A DNA stretch of 64,000 nt from Sophora flavescens (GCA_030762895.1 CM061067.1:52105667-52169666), one strand, 5' to 3'; positions 12,062-24,000 are shown, counted from the first letter of the stretch. Notes: a model not told the origin generated them from the letters alone. Made by a program: numbers and translations.

Positions 12062-12925
12062 GGCAAACCAAGATAAGACTTGGAGCTTCAGATTGTGCCA
12101 GGTTATGTTCACCTATGTATCATCTTGTTTACTTAATGTGATGGGAAATGGATGGCGTCATGTAAATCAGTAAATGTAAATTGTTCCAACAATGTTGAGC
12201 CTGAGTATATTCGTATTACTTGTTACACATGGTTGATCAAGATCTGTTGCCCAGTGTAATTTCAGTCGCCTGGTGTTGGTATCTACAAAGAATTGTCTTT
12301 TCCTTTTCTAAACATTTTGAACTCAGCATACCCAAAAGGAAATTGTTGTGGTCATAACTCCATAGTTGGCTACATCTATGTTTTATTAGAAAAAAATTGA
12401 GTGAAAAATTCAGATAGTTTATGTATAGAAATGTTATGTAAATAGCATTATTCAGTGTGAACATCTAATTTGGCGGTTGGGAGAGATTCCCTGACTCAAT
12501 TAAGCCGTCCTTCATTTGTATTATAGCAGATGTTTTTTGAAGAAAAATATATACATAAAGGAGACAAGCCCAATGAAACAAAACTTAGTCTAGAGGGACT
12601 GGACAGGATATCGGAGCTCCATCATAATCATCATCATAAAATATTTTTTTTTATTAAAGGTCATATCCTTTATTAGTAACCCAAACATTTAGATCCTTAA
12701 TTTATCAATTTTGAATTAAGATCCTTAATTGGTTATGACGATAGTGTTAAGGTTCTTCAATACTTTTTCTGAATTTTTACATTTGAGTGGGATCGAGAGC
12801 TATTTAGTTATGAAATCAACTGACAATGAAACTAATACTGGGATTTGGCTCCCTCTAAAATGAGCAAAAGTATAGAAGTATAAGGTGAGAAAGTAAGGTT
12901 GTATCTATCTTTGATTAACTAAAGT
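12062..12925. other. 3' UTR and downstream spacer of the TMEM50-like gene
   Basis: The first 150-400 bases probably hold the 3' UTR; no single polyadenylation signal stands out. The rest shows no ORF with a recognisable domain. Confidence 0.5.
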
Positions 12926-13136
12926 GGGTTGAGACCCATAAGGTGTGGTCCGAGTGGCTAGTAACTCGGTTCCTTTAATCATCTGTCGAGGGTTTGAATC
13001 CTGATGATGAGAATATAGCTGCATTTATGGGTAGAAGAGTTATTTCTTAACTAATATTCTACATCCTTCGGGGATTAATTCGATGGCTACCAGCTGTGAG
13101 GATTTCTTGGGTTCATCCCGAACCTAAAAAAAAAAT
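12926..13136 (+). mobile_element. tRNA-derived SINE
   Basis: A tRNA-like head with an A-box-like GTGGTCCGAGTGGCTAGTAA and a B box GAGGGTTTGAATCCTGATGA, then an unrelated body and a terminal A run (about 13126-13135). A short possible duplication TAAAGT flanks it (12920-12925 and 13137-13142). The tRNA-like part lacks a full cloverleaf, so it is not a tRNA gene. Confidence 0.65.
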
Positions 13137-13165
13137 TAAAGTCAGTTGGAATCTCATTGCACTTT

Positions 13166-13358
13166 TATTGGTTTTCGAGGGTATCCTCCGCGCGCAACTA
13201 CAGAGACTAATCCCTCGAGTCGGGTAGGATCACAAGGCCGACAAAGCTCTCCCTCAAGAGTTTTAAGGTTGTTGCTTTCCCAGGGTCAAGAGTCAAACTC
13301 GAGACCTCTGGTTAAACTGGAAGAGATCCGTGTCATCTCATCCAAGCGTTCTTGGATA
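13166..13358 (-). mobile_element. SINE, reverse orientation, with 15-bp target duplication
   Basis: Flanked by a perfect 15-bp duplication ATCTCATTGCACTTT (13151-13165 and 13359-13373). Read on the minus strand it starts ATCCAAGAACGCTTGGATGA, has a B-box-like CTCGAGTTTGACTC, and ends with a T/A-rich tail. A second member of the same family is at 31816-31986. The plus-strand ORF 13146-13379 is incidental. Confidence 0.88.
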
Positions 13359-13591
13359 ATCTCATTGCACTTTAATTAATCATGAGTGAATACATCCTTA
13401 TTTTCTTATCTTACACTTTTGTTCATTTTAGAGGAGTTTTATCTCTAAAAGAACTATTAAGATATTTTTAAATTTTAAATTAAGTGAATTATACTTTCTT
13501 CTCTTGAGAGATGCTCGAATTACACTTTCGTATATTCTATTTTAACAAATCCCCTTCTCTTTCTTGATAGATGAATGTGCTCGAGTTTTTG

Positions 13592-14330
13592 TTAGAGATC
13601 TTTTTGGGTTATAGGGTCGAAGTAAAAGGTGTTAATTGTCAAAGTAATAGGTAATAAGGTAATACTAGGGCCTATAGAATTGTTGCTCAGGGTATTCAAA
13701 ATATGATCGATACTCTTACCAATGCTGGTATGTACAAAACGATATAAAGGTATCGTAGTTCTACACGGTACTATAGTCTTGCCAACTTCTCCATCTTCAG
13801 TTGGAGGATTCACTAATGGAGTAGCTAATGTCGTGAGACAAACTGCACCAATTTTGTTGCTAAATGATTCACCCATAATGATCAATGCGTATCTTTATTA
13901 TGCCTTATGGTCATTGATGGAGTTGGCAAATACTTCAATCTTTTTGATGCTACAACTGATGGGTCGTTCTAAGGTCCTCCCATCCTTGGGAAGGAGACTC
14001 ATCCTCCCTTATTTTGATTGGTTACAACTGATTTCACGACGAAGACAGGTAAGTTCATTATCTTCTCTCCCCTTTCTTTTCTTTTTCTCCCCCTTTGCAT
14101 CGCCATACAGAAGCCATTGTTGCTACCCGCTCCATCTCGTTGCTATTGCCACGACCTCAAATTCGTCGCTACCACACATATCTGCCATCATTAGCACAAA
14201 TTTGCACTGTCGTTTCAAATCTTCCCCCTCTGCCTCGTTGTCGCAGCAACCATCATTGCTCCCCCTCTGCCTCGCCATTGCTGCCACAACCTTAGCTCTA
14301 TACCCACCACTGTAGTTCTACCATCATTGG
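13592..14330. other. Unidentified segment, possibly an old gene fragment
   Basis: Overlapping open frames on both strands: plus 13722-14315, including TNGVANVVRQTAPILLLND, and minus 13592-13885, including SNKIGAVCLTTLATPLVNPP. Composition is less AT-rich than the surroundings. About 14040-14300 is a C-rich low-complexity run. I recognise no family and cannot tell which strand, if either, was coding. Confidence 0.25.
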
Positions 14331-14794
14331 CACAAAAATTCATATCACGAACGAAGCACATTTTTTCCCATCTGGATCCTCTTTTCAGAGTTTTGGAAAG
14401 ATGGTACTGCATCTAGGTCCTCTTTTTAATTCATTGACCAATAGTTATGAATGCTTAGAGGATTGATCCTCCTCAAATGTGGAGGACCCAGGACGTAGCC
14501 TACATTATGTTGCTCGAGTCAAAGAAGACTAATGTGTAACCCAGTGCTAGAAATGAACCTTAAACAAGCATAAAAAATGCTCAGAACTACAACGAAAACT
14601 TGATAAAGCATGTGCAATGTTGACACCAAAAAGACTTCACCCGAGTTTCAATATATTTCCAACTCTTTTCAAGACTTTCTTTAATACTTTATTATTGCAT
14701 AAAGTTTATGTAAGACCTATTAAATAAAAGTTAATCATTGTAATTTAATGAGCCCTCGTTTAGATTTATCCAATAATAAAGAGTGTTGAAAAAC

Positions 14795-14982
14795 CTTAAG
14801 GGGTTGGTCTAGTAGAGCAAGACAATGTCTCCTATGTGACAGGTTGCAGGTTCGAGTCCCCATTAGTCTTCTTGAGGTGAGGTAAATATAAATCTCATTG
14901 TAAGTGTTCTTAAAGTCTGAAGGTTTTTCCTGCCTTGAACTCGGTTACCATCCCCTTACCCTAAATTTTTGTAACAAAAAAA
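14795..14982 (+). mobile_element. tRNA-derived SINE with 11-bp target duplication
   Basis: Perfect duplication TGTTGAAAAAC at 14784-14794 and 14983-14993. The head GGGTTGGTCTAGTAGAGCAA holds an A-box-like motif, and GCAGGTTCGAGTCCCC is a near-consensus pol III B box. The body ends TTTTTGTAACAAAAAAA, a typical SINE tail. The tRNA-like head cannot fold as a functional tRNA. Confidence 0.9.
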
Positions 14983-15088
14983 ATGTTGAAAAACTACTTA
15001 AAAGAGTGTATTACTAGCATTCGAACATTAGCTCTTTTTTTTTTTTACATGATGCTGTGATATGAAGATCAAAAGATAGAAAAACTCG

Positions 15089-15287
15089 AAGGGTGCGTTT
15101 GATACACATTAAAAGACAAGATAAGTAGAACAGTACATGACAAACCTATAAGTTAACTGGACAAGTAGAACAATACAAGACAAACCTATAAGTACCATTT
15201 TTCAAATCAAACATGAGATAATTATTTCTGTATTGTCTAGTAGTCCTTTATTTTCTTTCTTTTTTGAAAATCAAACGCACGGAGTTC
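15089..15287. mobile_element. MITE-like element
   Basis: The ends GGGTGCGTTTGAT and ATCAAACGCAC form an inverted repeat about 190 bp apart; inside, the phrase GACAAACCTATAAGT occurs twice. No transposase and no clear target duplication. Confidence 0.45.
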
Positions 15288-15639
15288 AAAATTTGTAGAG
15301 CCCTATTTGCACTCTCTCTCTCTCTCGAGTTGACACACGTTTCACTTTTCCTCCCATTCTTTTGTATTCAATGCTTTCTAGGATAAAGTCTAATCATCAT
15401 TTATTTGACTATTAAAAGATATTGAACAAAGAATTGGTAACTAATTAAGGTGTCCGAGATATACACTCTATCATACATTGTACCTAAGCATCCTTTTCTC
15501 ATCCTTTTCTCAAGTATTGAACAAAGATCAACTTGCTGGAGAAATGAAGTGGTTGTGTATCTCTTTGATGTGATTCCCCATGTTTTGATGAGCATTATTA
15601 AAGAGTCATGTGGAATTGAAATTTGACAATAAATTGTAC

Positions 15640-16680
15640 GATTGGACAGATTTGACCGACCCAAAACCGTCTGGAGCATGCATCTGGAGAACATGCGGGT
15701 TCACTCGGACCGACGGGTAAACGGGTCCAATGTTCAGTTTCACATGGCTAAGGGCGGGCGGGTTCGGGTGTGGTAAATGAACTTCGTAGGTACCCGAACC
15801 CAACCGACCCATCTTTAAAGGAAAACACTTTTTTAATCTATACAACGTCGTTTTGGAAGCAATCCACTATTCTTTAGAAAATACTCGAAAATCAGAGGAT
15901 GATTTGCTCATTTCACTTGTTCCCTTCAAGAAACCCTAGCGCAACACCGCTCTTCGTCTCCTCTCTCATTCCTCTTCCTCAGTTCCTCTCCCGATTCACA
16001 CATAGTCACAGACACACTCTACCTCCTCCGTTCGTCTTTCACCTTCAATCTCGAGTTCGTCACAAAGATAAGGGATTCATGTTTGTCTTCGAGTTCCCTC
16101 CCCTCACCGCCTCCTCGCCGCACGCCACCCTCAGATCAACCGCCGATCGATCATGTCACGCGCTGCCCTCTCAGACCTGCCACTATGCTGCCCGCCATGT
16201 TCGTCATAAAGACTTACCAGTTCAGTTCAACCGCGAACCACCACAATCAGGTCGTCATCGTCCAATCAGATTTGCCCAATGGAGAAGCCCAGATCTACAC
16301 CAGCTTTTGCATGTCCAGATCTACGAATGAAGAAGTCTTTTTTGCATAATGTTTTGGTACTTTTTGTTGGAAAAGTTTGATACTTTTTGTTGAAAGTTTG
16401 TTACTTTGTCCAGATCTTGGTTCATGTTCTTCTTGTTTATGGATTTGTGTTCTTGCTTCATCTTCATTTTTTTTTATGGTTTGGAATGGAGACCTGAGTC
16501 GTTACTTGAATACTTGTTAATCTTGTATCTTCTTTTTTCACAATTTTTTTTTACCCAAAACGTGTCGACCTATCCATCGACCCGCCAGCTCGTCACTCCA
16601 CTAATCCAAGGATACAATCGGACAATGAGTCAAGTTTCTCTATAGGTGATAAAATGGGCTATCCAACCCATCGCGGGCTA
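15640..16680. other. GC-richer block with a short ORF and hAT-like motifs
   Basis: The region around 15650-15810 carries GACCGACCC, GGGCGGGCGGGTTCGGGTG and CCCGAACCCAACCGACCC motifs like the subterminal repeats of hAT elements. It is followed by AAACCCTAGC and an ORF (15899-16330, 143 aa) rich in Pro, Ser, His and Arg without a recognisable domain. CGACCC motifs recur near 16563-16585. It could be a non-autonomous element carrying a host 5' UTR or exon fragment; no ends could be fixed. Confidence 0.3.
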
Positions 16681-16800
16681 GCCCGATGCGGGTTTGGGCT
16701 TTATAGGGCAGGACCAAAAAAACCCGGATTCAATATGGGTTGTAAAATAGGTGTCCAAGTCCAGTCCTATGTGGGCTGCGGGCTGCTTCGGGCTGGCCCG
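16640..16800. mobile_element. Fragment of a GGGCT-rich hAT-like element
   Basis: Dense repeats of GGGCT, GCCCG and CGGGCTGGCCCGGC type, as found at the ends of plant hAT MITEs. A related GC-rich patch lies at 18245-18300 (GGCGGACTACCCGAGCCTGA) on the far side of the 17079-18063 element, so the two may be the split ends of one element. Confidence 0.35.
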
Positions 16801-17078
16801 GCATACTTTTTTCCTCCAAAAAGGAAGGAATAAAAAAAACTGATTGATTAAAAAAAAAACTGAATGTTTACACCAAAATTTTAAAAAAACGGTATATAAG
16901 AAAGGAATAAGAAAAACATACATAATTACATATCGTGGGGATCTATTTCTTTTCATTGAACTTTGACGTGAATATGGATTAAGAAAGACGTAACGACTAC
17001 TGCACGTTGCACACATGGTTGCAATATATAAATTAATAATAATAATTTTAACAAAAGTTGGACCCGTTTGAAGACTTA

Positions 17079-18063
17079 GGCTATGTTTGGATTGATGGAA
17101 GATGATGGAATGAAACATAATGGAACATGATGGAGCGGAATGGAATGGAACGGAACGGAATAAAAATATCACTCCATCATTTGGATAATTTATTATGGAA
17201 TGGAATAAAAATGCCACTCCATCGTTTGGAAAGTGACGGAATGGAATGTTATAATTTTTTTTATTCCTATATTACCCTTACTTTAAAAACACTAATATTT
17301 ATTTACTATATAATAAAATAAATAAGAATAAATTAATAAGTACTGTATAATAAAATAAATAAAAATAAATTAATAAGTACTATTTCTCCCTCTGCTACCT
17401 CCAACATTACTTCTCTATCTTGCTCCAGTAACAAACCAATTAAGCAAATACATGCATAATGAATATTAGTTCTCCTCCTAATGTATAGTACACGGGACAA
17501 GAATTGGAGAGAAACTGCAGGGTCTTCAATGAGGGTTGTGTGGAGAATTTGAGCGTGGATTTGAAGCAATTGGGTCTTATGAGAAACGGATTTGATGGCA
17601 GAAATCAAGAGTTCTTCGTGGGTTTGAGGAGAAAGTGAGATGGGTGTTGGTTGATTTTGTTTATGGCGTACAAAGGGTGGTGAATTTGTTGGAGGGTGCA
17701 GCGGATAGGGTATGATACTATAAAGAAAATGAATGGCTATGGTGGCGTTGAAACGAGAAAGACATTGATAAGGAGACTGGAGAATGGATGCAGCAACAAC
17801 AAAACGCCGTGAGGGAAGCAAAATTAAGATGACGATAAAAGAGTAATTTTAGAATTGTAAAAAAAATAAATATCTCATTCCATCCCATTCCTCCCAATTT
17901 GGGAGGGAAGCAAAATGAAGCAAAATGATGGAATATGATGGAATAGGTTCCATTCCCTTCCATTCCCTTCCACCCTCTTTTATGTTATCCAAACAACGGA
18001 GCAACATTCCATTCCACTCCACTCCCCTCCATCCCACCACATTCCATCAATCCAAACATACCC
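17079..18063 (-). mobile_element. PIF/Harbinger-like non-autonomous element (985 bp) carrying a PPR fragment
   Basis: Terminal inverted repeats GGCTATGTTTGGATTGATGG (left) and the complement of CCATCAATCCAAACATACCC (right), with a 3-bp TTA duplication (17076-17078, 18064-18066). A TWA duplication and G-rich TIRs of this type are PIF/Harbinger features. Subterminal regions are filled with GGAATGGA/TCCATTCC repeats. There is no transposase; the centre holds a captured coding fragment (next entry). Confidence 0.8.
17333..17821 (-). pseudogene. Captured pentatricopeptide-repeat protein fragment
   Basis: A 162-aa open frame inside the transposon. Residues 64-111 (about 17489-17632) read like the N-terminus of a plant organelle-targeted PPR protein: HEELLISAIKSVSHKTQLLQ followed by IHAQILHTTLIEDPAVSLQF. 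Residues 1-40 are basic, hydroxylated and lack early acidic residues, as in an organelle transit peptide. The similarity stops before any complete PPR run, and the frame then passes into transposon sequence, so it is a truncated gene fragment. The parent gene is not in this window. Whether it is transcribed cannot be seen. Confidence 0.55.
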
Positions 18064-18426
18064 TTAAAGTGAAAAGAAGGATGCGTTATGACTTATGCGT
18101 ATGACTATGAGCGTATGCTTTGCTGCTTATAGTATCAAGAATTCAACAAATGTTTTTGGGCCTCTTGGCCATTTATTTTAATTTTCATATTTTATATTTT
18201 CAGTTAAATAAAAATGAATAAAAATAAAAATATATAAAATTTATCTGGCTGGCGGACTACCCGAGCCTGATGCGGGGTCGGGTTTCATCGGATCGGGATA
18301 AAACACCCGGAATTAAAAAGGACTCAGATTTAGATACCCAAACCCTACAATTCATTGGGTTTTTTCAGCTCGGTTCGGTCGGACCGGTCCATTTTGCTGC
18401 CTTTAGGTTTCTCCCTTATCGGTTTG

Positions 18427-19565
18427 TGATGAGGACATGGAGCACCAAGAGGCCATTCAAAGCTTAGGAGGACCAATGACTAGGGCAATGTCAAGGAGGG
18501 TCCAAGAAAGCTTAGTCCAATTCATGACTAAGACGATTGCAAATAGAGGAAAAAATGTGATTGCACCAAAAACCATGCTGGTCATACAAGCCATGTAGGA
18601 GGCGCAACTTGCATAAAAAAAAAGGGGGCAGCCAAGTTATTTTATTTTAATTGAATAAAAGTGCAAGTGACCAATTGATTTATTTGGGACCAAGGCACTA
18701 AGTTATTTAATTTTTTTGGTGTGTTTAATCCACTTCAAGTGGCTGTGTGGTAGAAGGAGCAGGGGGTCCCACACCTCTCAACAGCTCTTTGTGTAGTTTG
18801 AATGAATCAATAAACTTGCTTCCAAAGAAAGACAAAGAGAATCAAAGTAATCAAGGGAAAAAGGAGTTACACAAGACAAGGTGATGAATGCTCCAATCAA
18901 GGCAAAAAAAGGGAGTTACACAAGACAAGGTGATGAATGCTCCAACAGCATAATAAAAGCGCAACCATTCACTTAATTGCATTTAATGAATAGTTGTGAA
19001 ACCTTCTCCTGGTCATGAAGAGCAATCAAAACAGTAATAATTATTTTTTCAATTTCATTTAGTTTCTTTTTGTACCCCTAGAAAGGAAGGACTTTGTCTC
19101 TTTGTAACAGCAAGAACCTCCCTCATTATATATAGGGGGCGCAAGTTTCAACAGATTTTCCACAAAGATTTTAGGAAAATATTGAGTTCATACTCTTTGG
19201 TTCTGGATTGGACCAGTTTATTGATCTTATCAAGAAATTCTCTTCTTGTGGTGATCCTCACACTCATAGGCTTATCCTTGTCTTGGATTAGACCAAGGTG
19301 GCGCCCCTACCTCCCATTCACCCATCTTCTTCGTTTATTCCTTAAACAGCTCCTTGAATCCTTTTCTGTTGGTTTCATGCATTTGAGTTTTCCCAATCTG
19401 CTATCTTAATTCACTACCACCAAAACCACGAAATGCATTTCAATCTTTAACCATTCTCCTTTCATTTTATATCAAAAAAAAAAAAAATACAAAAACATAA
19501 GTCACAACCAGGTTTTATTCTGAAAATTCAAGAAATGGCCCATTTCTACATCAAGGAGGCCATCA
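18427..19565 (+). repeat. 5' LTR of the gypsy element
   Basis: Starts TGATGAGGACATGG, ends CATCA. The first 190 bases duplicate the C-terminal polyprotein coding sequence of the 3' LTR; here that part has a stop (TAG near 18597, GAG in the 3' LTR). A stretch with GAGTTACACAAGACAAGGTG occurs twice in tandem (about 18864-18945). Confidence 0.95.
19127..19134 (+). promoter_or_regulatory. TATA box in gypsy 5' LTR
   Basis: TATATATA followed by GGGGGCGC; the same motif is at 24976-24983 in the 3' LTR. Position within U3/R fits the element promoter. Confidence 0.6.
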
Positions 19566-19567
19566 TT

Positions 19568-19579
19568 TGGTATCAGAGC
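19568..19579 (+). other. Primer binding site of gypsy element (tRNA-iMet type)
   Basis: TGGTATCAGAGC two bases after the 5' LTR end, complementary to initiator tRNA-Met. Confidence 0.92.
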
Positions 19580-19660
19580 AAGGTTTCGACTTTGTTCAAA
19601 AGAATCCCGGGTTTCTCTATTCTTATCTTTGAGTTCTGAATTCTTAACAAAAAAAAAAAA

Positions 19661-19669
19661 ACACAAAAT

Positions 19670-19700
<31 letters not shown>
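19661..19700. repeat. (CA)n microsatellite with flanking A run
   Basis: An A run, then about twelve CA units and a short TA tail, in the leader between PBS and gag. It explains the cysteine/valine repeat in the minus-strand ORF there. Confidence 0.9.
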
Positions 19701-19701
<1 letters not shown>

Positions 19702-19912
19702 CTTGAATTCTGGTTGTGTTTCTTCCTTGCTGCAACACTCTGAATTTTATTCCTTTCTTTTGAGTGAATTCTTTCTTGTTCTAGTCTCACAAACCGTGTT
19801 CAGTTTTTGTTTCTTACCTTTCCTTTCCAAGCTGATTGGGTGAGTGGATTATTATTTGAATTGGTTTCTTGTATTAAACATTTGCTGGTTTCTCTAAAGA
19901 ACTGACAGAGTT

Positions 19913-21037
19913 ATGGATGCTCAAAATCGTTTGCTATTCGATGCCCTCACGGAAAAAATGAGAGAACTTTTGAAAGAGGAAGTGGAAATTATAAATGAAA
20001 GAATTAACCAATTAGAAAACAGACAGAATAATAATGAAGAGGAGGAACGGAGGAGAAGGAGACGTGATGAAACTAGAGAAGATAGGTTGGGAGGTATAAA
20101 AATAAAAGTACCACAATTTGTTGGGAAAAATGACCCGGAAAAGTATTTGGAATGGGAAACTAAAATTGAACAAATTTTTTCCTGTTACAATTACACTGAA
20201 CTTCAAAAGGTGCATGTTGCTTCTATTGAATTTACAGATTACGCCTTGGTGTGGTGGGATCAATTGACAAAGGATAGGAGAAAGCACAATGAGCCAACCA
20301 TTGCCACATGGGAGGATATGAAGAGGCTCATGAGAAGGAGATTCATCCCATCTTACTACAACAGAGAGCTGCACAAAAAATTACAGCGACTCACACAAGG
20401 CAACAAAAGTGTTGATGAGTACTACAAGGAGATGGAGGTGGCGAAGATTAGAGCAAATGTGGAGGAAGATGATGAAGCAACCATGACCAGGTTCTTGCAT
20501 GGCCTAAATGGTGATATAAGTGACATAGTGGAACTACAACACTATGTTCAATTAGACGATTTGGTACATCAAGCCACAAGGGTAGAACAACAACTCAAGA
20601 GGAAGGGTCAAATAAGGAGAAGCACTACCACTTCTAATCCTCAAAATTGGAAGAACAATATTAAGAACGAAGGTGCTTCTTCATCCAAAGAAGTCGCGAC
20701 TGACACAAAAGGTAAAAACACTACAACTAGTCCTTCTCAAGTTGCTTCAACTAACCGGGCTGTTAAGTGTTTCAAGTGCCAAGGCTTAGGACACATTGCA
20801 TCTCAATGTCCTACCAAGAGAATTATGATTGTAGAGGAGGTTGAGGAGGAAGATGAAGGGGCTGAAGAGTGTGACGAGGATTGTGTTGAGGAGGAGGCCC
20901 AAATACCTAGTGGAGAGCTACTTATGATAAAAAGGTTGTTGGAAGCCGTGGTAAAGGAGGAAGATGCGACTCAAAGGGAGAACATATTTCACTCAAGGTG
21001 CCTCATACTAAGGCAAGGTATGTTCCCTGATTATTGA
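19913..21037 (+). CDS. gag: Ty3/gypsy Gag (374 aa, C-terminally frameshifted)
   Basis: Capsid and nucleocapsid domain of the gypsy polyprotein. The N-terminal coiled-coil-like stretch (residues 10-60, many Glu/Lys/Arg) is followed by the retrotransposon gag core (about 65-225, with YALVWWDQLTKDRR and RRRFIPSYYNRELHKKLQRL). A CCHC zinc knuckle CFKCQGLGHIASQC lies at residues 286-299, then an acidic tail. The ATG follows the PBS by about 330 bases and there is no better start. The frame leaves the polyprotein frame just before 21021, where the protease D-G-G segment is found one base out of phase; in an intact copy gag and pol would be one ORF. Confidence 0.9.
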   Translation: MDAQNRLLFDALTEKMRELLKEEVEIINERINQLENRQNNNEEEERRRRRRDETREDRLGGIKIKVPQFVGKNDPEKYLEWETKIEQIFSCYNYTELQKVHVASIEFTDYALVWWDQLTKDRRKHNEPTIATWEDMKRLMRRRFIPSYYNRELHKKLQRLTQGNKSVDEYYKEMEVAKIRANVEEDDEATMTRFLHGLNGDISDIVELQHYVQLDDLVHQATRVEQQLKRKGQIRRSTTTSNPQNWKNNIKNEGASSSKEVATDTKGKNTTTSPSQVASTNRAVKCFKCQGLGHIASQCPTKRIMIVEEVEEEDEGAEECDEDCVEEEAQIPSGELLMIKRLLEAVVKEEDATQRENIFHSRCLILRQGMFPDY

Positions 21038-24000
21038 TGGTGGGAATTGCACTAATGTTGCTAGCACAAGGTTAGTTTCCAAACTCCAACTAGAAACTAA
21101 ACCACATCCCAAGCCATATAAGCTTCAATGGCTTGTTAATGATGTTGAGATGGTTGTCGATGAACAAGTAAAAATCTCTTTTTCAATTGAAAAATATGAA
21201 GATGTGACTGTTTGTGATGTAGTTCCTATGGAGGCCAGTCATGTCTTGTTGGGAAGGCCATGGCAATTTGACAAAAAGGCAAGCCATGAAGGGCATACCA
21301 ACAAGTACTTTTTTTTTCATCATGGAAAACGAATTGTATTGGCTCCTTTGAGCCCAAGTGAGGTGAGAGATGATCAAAAAAAATTGAGAGAAAAATTTGA
21401 AAAAGAAAAAGAAAAGAAAAAAGAAGAAAAAGAAAAGATCGCCAAAGAAGAAGAGAGAAAAAAGAATGACAAAAAAAATTGATGAAAAAAAGAAAGAAAA
21501 TTTGATGGCGACAAAAGGGGAGGTTAAAAAAGCTATTTCCTCCGATCAAACCCTATATTTGCTTTTTAGAAAATAGGTGGCCTTGCTGGAAAATTTACCT
21601 AACACTCAAGAATTGCCAAATTGCATAAATTTCCTTTTGCAGGAATTTGAGGATTTGTTCCCTAAGGAGGTACCAAGTGGACTGCCGCCCTTGAGAGGGA
21701 TTGAACACCACATTGACCTCATCCCAGGTGCTACTTTGCCTAATAGGCCAGCCTACCGGAGCAACCCATAACAAACGCAAGAGATACAAAGACAAGTGGC
21801 TAAATTGGTAAGTAAAGGTTGGGTAAGAGAAATTTTAAGTCCATGTGCTGTCCCTGTTATTTTAGTCCCTAAGAAAGATGGTAGTTGGAGAATGTGCACT
21901 GATTGTAGGGTTGTTAATAATATCACTGTTAAGTATAGGCATCCAATACCTAGGTTAAATGACTTGCTTGATGAACTGTTTGGTGCATGCTTGTTTTCCA
22001 AAATTGATTTGAAAAATGGATACCATCAAATTAGGATAAGGGAAGGGGATGAATGGAAAACTGCTTTCAAAACAAAATATGGTTTATATGAGTGGCTAGT
22101 TATGCCTTTTGGATTAACTAATGCACCTAGCACTTTCATGAGATTAATGAACCATGTTTTGAGGGAATTTTTGGGTAAATTTGTTGTTGTATATTTTGAT
22201 GATATCTTGATATATAGCAAAAATTTAGAGGACCATTGCATTCATCTAAGGGCTGTTTTAAAAGTACTAAGGAAAGAAAACTTGTATGAAAACTTGGAAA
22301 AATGTGTGTTTTGAACGGATCAAGTTATTTTTCTAGGTTTTGTCATAAGCTCTCAAGGAGTACACGTGGATGAAGCAAAGGTGAAAGCAATCCAAGAGTG
22401 GCCAGCACCTAAAAACGTGTCTGAGGTAAGAAGTTTCCATGATTTAGCCAATTTCTATAGGAGGTTTGTTAAGGATTTTAGTAACTATTGCTGCACCTCT
22501 TAATGAAATTGTTAAAAAGGAAGTTGGCTTTAAATGGGGTGAGAAACAAGAACAAGCTTTTTCTATTCTTAAAGAAAAGCTCACCCAAGCACCAATTCTA
22601 GCATTGCCAAATTTCTCAAAATCTTTTGAAATTGAGTGTGATGCTTCCAATGTTGGAATTGGGGCTATTTTGATGCAAGAAGGTCATCCAATTGCTTATT
22701 TTAGTGAGAAATTAAAGGAGGCTGCCTTAAATTACTCAACTTATGATAAGGAATTGTATGCCTTGGTAAGGGCATTGCAAACGTGGCAACATTACTTGCT
22801 GCCAAAGGAATTTATCATTCACAATGATCATGAGTCCTTGAAGTATTTAAAAGGACAAGGTAAGTTGAACAAGAGGCACGCTAAATGGGTTGAATTTCGG
22901 GTGCAATTTCCTTATGTGGTTAAGCATAAGAAGGGTAAAGCCAATGTTGTGGCTAATGCATTATCGAGAAGGTACGCATTACTCTCCACCCTTAAAACTC
23001 AAATTTTGGGTCTTGAGCCCATTAAGGATATGTATGAGCATGATCTTGATTTTTCTGATAAATATGCTGAATGTGTGCATGCTGCCCATAATGGATTTTT
23101 TAGGCACAATGATTATTTGTTTAAAGAAAAAAGGTTGTGTGTGCCAAAAGGATCCATTAGAGAACTCTTAGTCAAAGAGGCGCATGAGGGGGGGCTTAAT
23201 GGGACATTTTGGTGTTCCTAAAACTTTGGAATTTTTGCAAGAACATTTCTATTGGACCCACATGAGAATTGATGTGCAAAATATTGTGAAAGATGCATTG
23301 TATGCAAAAAGGCCAAATCCAAAGTTATGCCCCATGGTTTATACACTCCATTGCCTGTTCCTGAATACCCTTGGATTGACCTTTCCATGGACTTTGTCTT
23401 AGGGTTACCTAGAACAAAGAACAGGAAAGATTCCATTTTTGTTGTTGTGGACAGGTTCTCAAAGATGGCACATTTCATTCCATGCAAAAAGGTGGATGAT
23501 GCTTGCCACATTGCTGATTTGTTTTTCAAAGAAGTGGTGCGCCTACATGGGCTACCAAAAAGTATAGTGTCTGATCGTGACACTAAATTTCTAAGCCACT
23601 TCTGGAGAACTTTGTGGGGTAAGGTGGGAACTAAGTTACTATTCTCTACAACTTGTCATCCCCAAACTGATGGGCAAACGAGGTAGTAAAATGTAACCCT
23701 TTCTACTCTTTTAAGGGTTGTACTTTCAAGGAATTTGAAAATGTGGGAAACATGGCTACCACATGTTGAATTTGCTTATAATAGGGCTGTCCACAGTACC
23801 ACAAATCATTCCCCATTTGAGATTGTGTATGGTTATAATCCTTTAACTCCTCTTGATCTATTACCATTACCTAACACATCTCTGTTGAAGCATAAAGATG
23901 GCAAAGCGAAGGTTGAATTTGTGAAAAGTTTGCATGAGAAAATTAAACTGCAAATTGAAAAGAAGAATGAAAGCTATGCCAAAAGTGCCAATAAAGGGCG

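Noticed and set aside
14795..14870. A tRNA gene
   Set aside because: It has pol III A/B-box-like text but no complete cloverleaf, and it is bounded by a SINE tail and target duplications.
16640..18300. One hAT element spanning the two GC-rich patches around the PIF-like insertion
   Set aside because: Plausible, but no matching terminal repeats or 8-bp duplication could be fixed, so only fragments are listed.
21183..21549. Minus-strand Phe-rich ORFs over the gypsy protease linker
   Set aside because: They are the complement of the Lys/Glu-rich linker of the polyprotein.
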